In this document: positions 6,520 to 12,590 of the stretch, piece by piece
Layout of the letters: every line of letters begins with the position of its first letter
How positions within the stretch are numbered: the stretch's first letter is position 1
DNA from: CAYWNK01 sp047639615
GTDB lineage: Bacteria; Planctomycetota; UBA1135; GCA-002686595
DNA length: 12,590 nucleotides
Direction of reading: 5' to 3'
NCBI GenBank assembly: GCA_047639615.1
Contig: JBLIOL010000151.1
Span: 1 to 12,590 of the forward strand
Position numbers and translations under genes: made by a program
The notes under the pieces: model-generated
What the model saw: only the letters and a program-made list of their open reading frames with translations
Database searches by the model: none
Told to the model about the DNA's origin: nothing

Positions 6520-6815
6520 GGGGATTCTCCGGGGCTTGGGATCTGCCGGCAAAGCTCGCCGGCGGTGCCCATAGACACGGGATCTCAGGGGCCGGTCGCA
6601 TGCCGCGCCAGGGTGGAGAACGCCGCCCCCCATCCGACGCCACGCGCTCCGCAGAATGCGCCTCCCCCGAGCGCCTGCCAACGTCAGCGGCCGCCCTCCC
6701 CGCATAGGGAGGGCGGCCGCTGGAGCTCAACCTAGTTCCTAGCCCCGGGGAAACCGGAGCAGAGTGGAGTGCCTGTGACCTCGGATTCCCCGAAGCCCCA
6801 TTCACCCCTGCGAAA
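6520..6815. promoter_or_regulatory. Leader and spacer upstream of the sigma factor gene
   Basis: This 296-bp spacer holds the likely promoter of the leftward sigma factor unit and the 3' region of the TPR-like gene. Visible elements are the Shine-Dalgarno GGAG (plus-strand 6527-6530), a 6-bp hairpin GCCGGC/GCCGGC at 6545-6563 just upstream of it, and the 16-bp hairpin at 6685-6722. I see no clear -35/-10 pair. Confidence 0.4.
6685..6722 (-). terminator. Strong 16-bp GC-rich hairpin after the TPR-like gene
   Basis: The arms 6685-6700 (CAGCGGCCGCCCTCCC) and 6707-6722 are perfect complements around a 6-nt loop. The hairpin lies 93 nt past the stop of the leftward gene at 6816-7901. No U-tract follows on the minus strand (the next bases are ACGTTGGCAG), so termination would be non-canonical. 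Its extreme stability and its place between two same-strand units make a terminator or mRNA 3'-end barrier the best reading. Confidence 0.6.
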
Positions 6816-7901
6816 CTAGCGTTTGCGCAAGCTCTTGGCCTCGTCGGCGTAGCGCGTGCCGGGGAAACGGCGACGCACGGTGGTGAACATCTTCTGGGCG
6901 CGCTCTTCGTTGCCGTCGCCACCCAGGGCGCGGAAAGCGAGGCCGGCGTACAGCATGCTGTGCGGGGAGTAGGCGAACTCCTTCTCGTAGACCACCACCA
7001 CGCGCATGTAGGCCAGCACGGCATCGTTCAGGAGCTTCCCATCGCCTGAGGCGCGCTGGTACAAGCAGTCACCCAGGGTCTTGTAGGCGCCTGCCAAGGT
7101 GCGGGCGTCGCCCTGCCCAGACTTGATGACCTCGCGGCAGAGCTTCTCAGCGTCGGCCACTTTCTTGTCGCTCATGAGCGCCTCAGCAGCGGCGATGCGC
7201 GCGCGGCTGGCGACGATCGGGAAGTCCTTGGCGGCCTTGGTGGCCAGGGACTTGTACTTGGCGATGTCCGCAGTGCCCTTGCCGCCCTTGAAGATCACCG
7301 CGTGAACTTCGGCTTCGAGGCCCCAGCGTGCGCCCACCTTGCCGGAGTCGGACATGGCCATGAGCTGGCCGACGGCGGCGCCTGCGTCGCTGCCCTTGCC
7401 GGAGTCGAAGAGCGCGCGCGCCTTGGCCAGGTAGACCAGCGGCACGTAGCGCGACTCGGGCGCTTCGGTCAGGAAGCGGTCGGCGGCCACCACGGCCTTG
7501 TCCAACTCACCTACGACCATGTTCATCTGCACCAAGCGGTACAAGGAGTAGTTGATCGACCAAGCGAAGCCCTTGGGAGCTTTGCCCCCGGCGTCCGCCA
7601 GGAAGGACTCGAAGTCGTTGATGGCCGGGAAGTAGGCGTCCGTCAGCGCGGCACCGTCCGCGGAGTCCACCAGCTCGGGCTTCTTGCTGAACTCCACCCG
7701 CAGCACAGAGTCCGAGGCGATGGTGGCCTCCTTGCGGCTGCCTTCAGCCCGGTACGTAACAAGGTCCAGGGCTTCCTTGGTGACCTTCACATCCTCGATG
7801 GCGTCGCCATCGGTCTTGTAGATGGTGTCTGCCTGGGCGACCGCCGCAAACAGAAGGGTGCCGAGGAAGGGGAGAATGAGGTTGGTTCGAAGTGCGCGCA
7901 T
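6816..7901 (-). CDS. Exported TPR-like repeat protein, function unknown
   Basis: The 361-residue protein starts with a typical Sec signal peptide (positive residues at 2 and 5, a hydrophobic core, cleavage after AQA at 22-24). Residues 25-75 look beta-rich (DTIYKTDGDAIEDVKVT, then SDSVLRVEF). From about 80 to the end come paired amphipathic helices of TPR or TPR-like type, for instance YVPLVYLAKARALFDSGKG, ADAEKLCREVIKSGQGDART and the last unit RAQKMFTTVRRRFPGTRYAD, whose R-x-F-P-G-T-x-Y-A-x-E-A pattern resembles outer-membrane-assembly and cell-division TPR proteins. It probably acts in the periplasm as a protein-interaction scaffold. The ATG has AGGA nearby (minus-strand CAGGACCCC just before it). 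The gene stands alone, with a hairpin on each side. A specific role cannot be assigned. Confidence 0.85.
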   Translation of the reverse strand: MRALRTNLILPFLGTLLFAAVAQADTIYKTDGDAIEDVKVTKEALDLVTYRAEGSRKEATIASDSVLRVEFSKKPELVDSADGAALTDAYFPAINDFESFLADAGGKAPKGFAWSINYSLYRLVQMNMVVGELDKAVVAADRFLTEAPESRYVPLVYLAKARALFDSGKGSDAGAAVGQLMAMSDSGKVGARWGLEAEVHAVIFKGGKGTADIAKYKSLATKAAKDFPIVASRARIAAAEALMSDKKVADAEKLCREVIKSGQGDARTLAGAYKTLGDCLYQRASGDGKLLNDAVLAYMRVVVVYEKEFAYSPHSMLYAGLAFRALGGDGNEERAQKMFTTVRRRFPGTRYADEAKSLRKR

Positions 7902-7959
7902 GGGGTCCTGAGACGGCTCGATTGGGGGCCCGGAGAAGCCTGTGCCTCCGGGCTAGTGT

Positions 7960-7989
7960 GGTTACCGGCCCCATCGGGATCGGTTACCG
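7960..7989. repeat. Direct repeat pair GGTTACCG, possible operator
   Basis: Two identical 8-bp words at 7960-7967 and 7982-7989 are spaced 22 bp start to start, about two helical turns. Both are followed by GC-rich bases. Placed 60-90 bp upstream of the TPR-like gene start, they could be a tandem binding site for a regulator. This rests on position and spacing only. Confidence 0.3.
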
Positions 7990-8020
7990 CCCCTTCGGAG
8001 GAGAGAAGGGGGCCGGGAGG

Positions 8021-8043
8021 ATAAAAGCAGCCCCGCTGGGCTG
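8021..8043 (-). terminator. Intrinsic terminator of the asparagine synthase-acylase unit
   Basis: On the minus strand CAGCCC pairs with GGGCTG around the 4-nt loop AGCG. A C and TTTTAT follow (plus-strand ATAAAA, 8021-8026). This is a compact Rho-independent terminator with a short U-tract, 174 nt after the acylase stop and about 120 nt before the next leftward gene. Confidence 0.55.
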
Positions 8044-8217
8044 TCAACGCGGGCAAGCCGTGAGTGGGCGCCACATGCCTAGCCGGCGCAGCTCGAATCC
8101 TTGCCCCGGACCTACAAATCGGCCTCCAAGACCCGCTCCAGCCCCCTGGAAGGGCCGCGATCGCCGCCCCACCCACAATCTCAGCCCGAGACCGGCCCTA
8201 GCAGGCCCGTGTACGAA

Positions 8218-10359
8218 TCAGCGCGATCCCGGAGAGTAGCTGCGCTGGGCGTGAGCCCTCACATCGGCGCGCGTGAACCAGGCCTGCTTCAGATCGCCCC
8301 TAGCAAACAGCGGCGCCTGATCCTGGAAGTGCCGCGACCTTGGATCGCGGCTACTTCCATAGGGCACGATCGAGCGGATGCGCGGCGGGCTGCCAAGCTC
8401 GATGGCCGCCAGGTACGAGTGCCCGTGATAGCCATAGCGCGCCCGGGTGCCCTCCGTATCCCGCGCCAAGAAGGTCCAAGCCAAGCCCGCCGCCCCATGC
8501 CCGCCCGCCACGGGCCAGCTAGCACGATCATCCGAGTGCCGCGCCGGCGTCCCGCTCGCGCGCTGGTGCCGATTGACGAGGCCCCACGCCACGCGCCAAC
8601 TTCCATAGGCACGCCGCAACTGCCGCACGGTCGACTCCAAGGCCGACACCAGCGGCGGCCCCGACTGCGCATTGCGGCCGAGGTATTCGTAGGTCCAAAG
8701 AAAGAGCGTCGCCGCCTCCGACTCCACGCTCACCACCCCGTCCCATGCCTCGAGCAAAGCCAGTGGCTCAGCCAGCACCCGCGCCCGCGCAGGATTGCGC
8801 GCAGCCACGGACTTTAGCTCACCCGCCAGCGCCCGAATCCAAGCCTGCGCCCGGAACACACGCCGATCGAAAGGCGCCGCGCACCACTCCTCAAAATCGA
8901 AGGCCTGCTCGCGCCCAAGAATCTCCTGGGACATGGCCACGCGCCCATCGTCCGTGTCGTAGCCCGCGAGATACCTCGGCGGATCGCTCAGGCCCGTACC
9001 TGCCGCCCCGACGGTGCTCTCCGCGCGACTGTTGCAGTTCTGCAGCCAGCCACTTTCCGGATCGCGCACCTGCGCCAGATCCTCCTGCCGATGATAGCCA
9101 TGCCACGCGCTGCGCGCATCGTTGCCGTCCACCGGCCGCGTCCAATCCAAGCTCCCATCACGGCTCGGCACGAGCGCGTTGTAGAGGAAGCCAATATGCC
9201 CGCCCGCATCCGCCGCGAGCACGTTGTGAAAGAGCAGCCCGCCACCGCGCAAGGCCTCGAACAGTCCGTCTACATTCGTCGCCCGCGCCATGGCATAGGC
9301 CGTGCCCAAGGCGCCGCCGCGTTCAAGCCCCGCCACCGCCATGGCGTAACCGACATCCCCATCCATGGCGAGCACCGGACCGTAGTGCGTTTCCAGCCAG
9401 CGCAACTCCCGCGCCTGCAGCACACCGTCCGCATCCCGCACGAGTACCGAAACCGCGCGCGATGTCGCCTGCCGGCGCTGACCGCCGACGCGATAGGTGC
9501 GCCCCATGCCCTCGCCCGCGCGCTCGAAGCGCACACGCCAAGTGTCCGTAATATCCGGCTTGTTCACGGCCAAGCTCCAAGCCACCGACTGCGTAGCACC
9601 CAGCATCGGCAGCGCGCCGCGCCCATAAGCGCTCACCCCTGTGATCTCGAGCCCTTCCTCCGAGCATAGATGTCCCTCGTACACCTCCTCGAAGGGCATG
9701 TGCGGATTGGCCATCAACATGGCCTTCCCCGACGCGCTCTTCGCCGGCGCCAAAGCCCAAACGTTCGAGCCGTCCGCGCCATCCTCCAAGCTCGGCGGCG
9801 CCAACTCCGGATCGAACTTGCGCAGCTCCCCCGCCAGTGCATGCAGGTGCAAGGCGTAGCCCTGCGCCAGCAAGTGCCAGGGCTCAAAGCGCTCGATCAA
9901 GGCCGCCTTCGCGCGCCGCGCAGCGTACAGGTTCATACCCGCCGCCCAAGCATCCGCGAGCACGCGCACCGGCGCTTCCAAAGCTGAGTACTCCGCCTGC
10001 GCTCGCTGCGGAATCTCGCAGGCGTGCACCAGCTTGTCCCAAGCCAGCCCCTCCTCACCGAGCACCTCGCTATTGCGCCCAAGCATCAGATACACGGCGC
10101 GCTCTACACGCTCGAACTCATCCTCGGCGCGCGCATAGGCGAAACCAAAGACCACGCTCGCATCCGTCGGCCCGAACACATGCGGCACGCCCCATTCATC
10201 CCGGTGAATGGTCACCTCACGCGCAATATCGCTCCAATCAGCTGCCTCCCAGACGCGCGCGCGCGCCGCCGCTTGGGGCAGACCCACGGAACCCTGGCAG
10301 GACCAGAATCCCGGCAGGCATAGAGCCATAATCAGGGCCAAGAACTTCGCGCGTCGCAT
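8218..10359 (-). CDS. Penicillin acylase family (S45) Ntn-hydrolase
   Basis: The protein has 713 residues from the ATG at 10359. It is a precursor of the type that cleaves itself into alpha and beta chains. The beta-chain N-terminal nucleophile is Ser198 in DGADGSNVWALAP, where G-S-N-x-W-A is the family hallmark. The following MANPHM matches the usual N-(D)-P-H-L motif. VNKPDITDTW fits the region holding the oxyanion-hole Asn. The N-terminal block VTIHRDEWGVPHVFGPTD and FGFAYARAEDEF are standard alpha-chain motifs, and the C-terminus PYGSSRDPRSRHFQDQAPLF resembles that of acyl-homoserine-lactone acylases. The first 20 residues form a signal sequence ending at Cys21, so it is periplasmic or possibly a lipoprotein (FWSC is a poor lipobox). 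It hydrolyses an amide of unknown nature; beta-lactam, N-acyl-homoserine-lactone or other acyl-amide substrates are all possible. The gene begins 31 bp after the asparagine synthase stop. An upstream in-frame start (10440) lies inside that gene and is unlikely. Confidence 0.93.
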   Translation of the reverse strand: MRRAKFLALIMALCLPGFWSCQGSVGLPQAAARARVWEAADWSDIAREVTIHRDEWGVPHVFGPTDASVVFGFAYARAEDEFERVERAVYLMLGRNSEVLGEEGLAWDKLVHACEIPQRAQAEYSALEAPVRVLADAWAAGMNLYAARRAKAALIERFEPWHLLAQGYALHLHALAGELRKFDPELAPPSLEDGADGSNVWALAPAKSASGKAMLMANPHMPFEEVYEGHLCSEEGLEITGVSAYGRGALPMLGATQSVAWSLAVNKPDITDTWRVRFERAGEGMGRTYRVGGQRRQATSRAVSVLVRDADGVLQARELRWLETHYGPVLAMDGDVGYAMAVAGLERGGALGTAYAMARATNVDGLFEALRGGGLLFHNVLAADAGGHIGFLYNALVPSRDGSLDWTRPVDGNDARSAWHGYHRQEDLAQVRDPESGWLQNCNSRAESTVGAAGTGLSDPPRYLAGYDTDDGRVAMSQEILGREQAFDFEEWCAAPFDRRVFRAQAWIRALAGELKSVAARNPARARVLAEPLALLEAWDGVVSVESEAATLFLWTYEYLGRNAQSGPPLVSALESTVRQLRRAYGSWRVAWGLVNRHQRASGTPARHSDDRASWPVAGGHGAAGLAWTFLARDTEGTRARYGYHGHSYLAAIELGSPPRIRSIVPYGSSRDPRSRHFQDQAPLFARGDLKQAWFTRADVRAHAQRSYSPGSR

Positions 10360-10390
10360 GAGCGCGCAGGGTAACCACGCCAGCCCCGCT

Positions 10391-12241
10391 TTAGAACCAG
10401 CGATCGCCCCACATGGCGATGTTGAGCATGGGCCAGGCATAGGTCCAGTTCTCGCCCGGCGCCGCTGCCACCTGCTCGATGATCGAGTCCTGGAAGAGAG
10501 CCCGTGCGAAGGGTGATTGGGTCAGCAAGGGACCGCACTGACCGATCCAATCCTGCAAGGGCAGCGGGAAGGACGTCTTCGGGCGCTGCAGCACATGCTC
10601 CGAGACCAAGCCCCGGGCGGCTTCCCGCACGGCCAGTTTCGTACGCGGCGGACCAATCTCCTCGCCTCTAGAGGCTGCTCCTCCCCCGGCACCGGCCAAG
10701 ATGGCCCGCGGAGTGAACTTAGCCGACATGCACAAGCCGTCGGCGAACTTACGAATAGCCGTATCCGCAAAGGGCGTACGCCCTTCCACAGAAGCGAGCA
10801 TGGTCGAGCGATCCAGTCGCTCCAGCAAGCCCGTGAGATTCACCCGGCGCAGGAAACGCAGGTGCGCCTCCAAGGGATCAGCATCCGGCCCCGCCTCACG
10901 CACACCAGCTTCGAACAAGCGATCGCAGGTGTTGACCAATCCCTCATCACCATTGAGCGCGCCCCACACCTCCGGCGTGAAGACCCCGACTTTCGCCACC
11001 GGTGCGATCCAAGCACAGGCCTCCAAGTGAAAGCGCCCCGCGCCCAAACCGGGCACACCGACTTCCTCAAAGGCATGCGCAGCATCCATCACCGCGCCAT
11101 AGCCCCCGAACAATTCATCCGCGCCCTCGCCACCGAGCGCCACCACCGCACCATCGTCCGCGATGCGCTGGGCTAAGCGATGGATGGCAACCTCATTGGG
11201 CGTCGAAAGCGGCATGCCGCCTCCGCGCACCATCTGCTGCCAACCGTGAACAAAGTCTCCCTCGCTAAGCACCACGCGCTCCAGCTCCAAGCCCAAGTCC
11301 TTGGCCACCGCCGCCGCCTCATCAAGATCGCCACCGGCGCCCTCCCGATCGGAGCCCGCCACATAGGCCTTTGCCTCACAGCCGATCTTCTGCGCCAGCG
11401 CCGAGATCAAGGCCGAGTCGATTCCACCCGACAGCAAGAGCGCAACCGGCCGATCGGACCAAAGATGCCGACGTACGGAATCCTCCATCAACTCGCGCAA
11501 CTGCTCGCCCGCCTCTTCGGCGCTGCAGTCGCCTGTCGTAGCCACGCTCGGCGTAGCGTCCATGATCACATGCGGACGGAAGCGACTCCCGTCCGTCTGC
11601 AACTCGAGCCGCTGGCCCGGAGCCAAGCAGCTAATCCCGCCAAATAGCGTGCGCTCACCCAAGCACGAGCGCAGGTTCGACAAGTACGCGCTAATGCCCT
11701 CCAAGTCAGGCACCGCGGACACTTCCGGGTGCGCCAGAATCGCCTTCGGATCGCTAGCAAAGACCAGCTCGATCCCATCGAAGCTCCAGTACAGCGGCTT
11801 CATCCCCAGGGGATCGCGAGCCAGGTGCACCGCCCTCAAATGCCGATCGTGTGCCGCCAGTGCATACATGCCACGCAGCCGAGTCAATCCGTCGATGCCC
11901 CAGGCCTGCAACACCGCCAACAAGGTGGCCGTATCGCTGCCACTTATAGGCGCCTCATGCCCGCCCGCCTTCAAGCTGGCACGCAACTCCGCGTCGTTGT
12001 AAAGCTCGCCGTTGTAGGTAATCGACCAACGTCCATCGGCCGTAACCATGGGCTGAGCCCCATCCGCGCCCAGCGCAATCACCGCCAGCCGCCGATGCCC
12101 AAAAGCCACATTACGATGAAACAGATGCTCCCCAGCATCCGGCCCCCGGCTCTGCAGCTGATCCCGCATGCCCACAAACTGAGCCTCACTGACCCTGGGC
12201 CGTTCACCAAAAGCTCTAACCACACCTACGATGCCGCACAT
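10391..12241 (-). CDS. asnB: Asparagine synthase (glutamine-hydrolysing)
   Basis: The 616-residue protein has two domains. The N-terminal class II glutamine amidotransferase begins MCGIVGVV, with Cys2 as nucleophile after Met removal. It is supported by GHRRLAVI (48-55), TYNGELYND (75-83) and GSDTATLL (101-108). The synthetase domain has the ATP-pyrophosphatase loop LLLSGGIDSALIS (268-280) and GGEGADELFGGYG (370-382). The C-terminal FADGLCMSAKFTPRAIL and RPKTSFPLPLQDWIG are typical of family members. It would convert aspartate, glutamine and ATP to asparagine, glutamate and AMP, or amidate another carboxylate, as some family members do in surface-polymer or secondary pathways. I chose the ATG at 12241 because the nucleophile must follow Met directly; an ATG four codons upstream (12253) has a slightly better purine run, GGGGGGCAGG. 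It is probably cotranscribed with the acylase downstream. Confidence 0.93.
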   Translation of the reverse strand: MCGIVGVVRAFGERPRVSEAQFVGMRDQLQSRGPDAGEHLFHRNVAFGHRRLAVIALGADGAQPMVTADGRWSITYNGELYNDAELRASLKAGGHEAPISGSDTATLLAVLQAWGIDGLTRLRGMYALAAHDRHLRAVHLARDPLGMKPLYWSFDGIELVFASDPKAILAHPEVSAVPDLEGISAYLSNLRSCLGERTLFGGISCLAPGQRLELQTDGSRFRPHVIMDATPSVATTGDCSAEEAGEQLRELMEDSVRRHLWSDRPVALLLSGGIDSALISALAQKIGCEAKAYVAGSDREGAGGDLDEAAAVAKDLGLELERVVLSEGDFVHGWQQMVRGGGMPLSTPNEVAIHRLAQRIADDGAVVALGGEGADELFGGYGAVMDAAHAFEEVGVPGLGAGRFHLEACAWIAPVAKVGVFTPEVWGALNGDEGLVNTCDRLFEAGVREAGPDADPLEAHLRFLRRVNLTGLLERLDRSTMLASVEGRTPFADTAIRKFADGLCMSAKFTPRAILAGAGGGAASRGEEIGPPRTKLAVREAARGLVSEHVLQRPKTSFPLPLQDWIGQCGPLLTQSPFARALFQDSIIEQVAAAPGENWTYAWPMLNIAMWGDRWF

Positions 12242-12401
12242 GGATAGGCTCATCGGAACCTGCCCCCCGAGGCTTCAGAGGATTCCGCCCTCCCTCTCTA
12301 TATGGGAGCCAGCCGGACCCGGATCTGACCCACCCGACCCGCACACCTCCCAAGCCGCAACCATCAATTGCGGCATCCTTCCTGAGTTATTGCGCTCTGG
12401 G
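12242..12401. promoter_or_regulatory. Spacer with likely asnB promoter
   Basis: This 160-bp spacer must contain the asnB leader unless the gene is transcribed from further upstream. A TATAGA on the minus strand (plus-strand 12297-12302) is the only -10-like word, about 55 nt before the start codon. No recognisable -35 stands at the right distance, so the call is weak. The purine-rich GGGGGGCAGG precedes the alternative upstream ATG. Confidence 0.3.
12354..12374 (-). terminator. Weak hairpin after the right-edge gene
   Basis: GCCGCAA (12354-12360) and TTGCGGC (12368-12374) form a perfect 7-bp stem with a 7-nt loop, 27 nt after the stop of the partial leftward gene. No U-tract follows on the minus strand. 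It may be a terminator for that gene upstream of asnB. Confidence 0.3.
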
Positions 12402-12590
12402 TCAGGCCTTCGGCTTGGCCACGATGATCACGTGGAAGCCCAAGAGCGACAGGCCCGGGATGCGGCAGATCAAACGGTCGATGCCCAGGAAGGCCTTCGT
12501 GATCCAGTAGTTGCCCGGGATGAAGCGCAGGATGCCCAGGTGGTCCGGGAAGCCGGCGAAGACGTAGCCGAGGACGCCGTACATCTTGAC
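12402..12590 (-). CDS. C-terminal fragment, probable class I SAM-dependent methyltransferase (partial)
   Basis: The frame is open to the window edge and gives 62 codons ending in TGA. Upstream of the internal Met at 12584 the codons Lys and Val are still in frame, so the start lies beyond the window. The tail has two hydrophobic stretches (YGVLGYVFAGFPDHLGILRF and the last part), then a basic/proline bend (CRIPGLSLLG), and ends FHVIIVAKPKA. That end strongly resembles the final beta strand and basic end of type-11 class I methyltransferases. No catalytic motif is visible, so this is a resemblance only. The substrate is unknown. Confidence 0.6.
   Translation of the reverse strand, partial: VKMYGVLGYVFAGFPDHLGILRFIPGNYWITKAFLGIDRLICRIPGLSLLGFHVIIVAKPKA

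Larger units (their letters stand above)
7902..8217. promoter_or_regulatory. Leader of the TPR-like gene with repeats, plus acylase 3' region
   Basis: This 316-bp stretch has no gene. From right to left it contains about 175 bp of acylase 3' region, a terminator-like hairpin (8021-8043), and then the probable promoter and leader of the TPR-like gene. The leader shows two copies of GGTTACCG (7960-7967 and 7982-7989), 22 bp apart, each with the odd palindrome GGT-T-ACC. It also shows an 8-bp inverted repeat GCCCGGAG/CTCCGGGC (7928-7935 and 7946-7953). I could not identify a convincing -35/-10. Confidence 0.45.

Noticed and set aside
6520..6705. N-terminal extension of the sigma factor to 6705
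   Set aside because: The extra 62 residues are Arg/Gly-rich without conserved features, and the extension crosses a strong hairpin. The ATG at 6519 has a good Shine-Dalgarno.
8745..9669. Long plus-strand frames opposite the acylase gene (up to 268 codons)
   Set aside because: The translations are Pro/Arg/Ala/His-rich low-complexity shadows. The minus-strand acylase carries all family motifs along the same stretch.
10360..10440. Upstream start of the acylase inside asnB
   Set aside because: The signal sequence begins at the ATG at 10359. The upstream residues add no domain and would overlap the asparagine synthase coding region.
1..12590. CRISPR array, insertion sequence, prophage or toxin-antitoxin/defence island
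   Set aside because: No regularly spaced repeats, transposase, integrase, phage structural or nuclease motifs were found in any supported frame.

Overview
The window is GC-rich chromosomal DNA from a Gram-negative bacterium. Several traits fit a Planctomycetota-like lineage: weak or absent Shine-Dalgarno sequences before some genes, an ECF sigma factor with no recognisable anti-sigma gene beside it, secreted TPR-type proteins, and an NtrC-type regulator with eroded motifs. The placement is inferred from gene style only and is not proven. No phage, transposon, CRISPR array or toxin gene was seen. The region looks like ordinary housekeeping and accessory chromosome.

Left part (1-3706). A short repeat-rich non-coding stretch is followed by a leftward gene for a receiver-PAS-AAA+-Fis transcription factor with several degraded catalytic motifs. 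Divergent from it is a rightward class I SAM-dependent methyltransferase with a THUMP-like C-terminal region. Its reading frame continues past its conserved domain, through a hairpin, and stops inside the antisense strand of a tRNA-Val(UAC) gene that is transcribed toward it.

Middle part (3707-8217). A rightward UDP-glucose 6-dehydrogenase gene (nucleotide-sugar supply for extracellular polysaccharide) ends at a 16-bp hairpin. Facing it is a leftward two-gene unit: an ECF-type sigma factor whose last codons overlap the GTG start of a small exported helical-repeat-like protein. Further right is a leftward exported TPR-like protein with its own leader, which carries a palindrome and two direct 8-bp repeats 22 bp apart.

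Right part (8218-12590). A leftward asparagine synthase (glutamine-hydrolysing) gene is followed 31 bp later by a penicillin-acylase-family (S45) Ntn-hydrolase. They probably form one transcript, ending at a hairpin plus U-tract near 8021-8043. At the right edge is the 3' end of another leftward gene, tentatively a SAM-dependent methyltransferase, cut by the window boundary.

The most useful second-look items are the methyltransferase frame running into the tRNA, the degenerate NtrC-type regulator, and the ECF sigma/exported protein pair. I did not find convincing evidence of a new multi-gene system.
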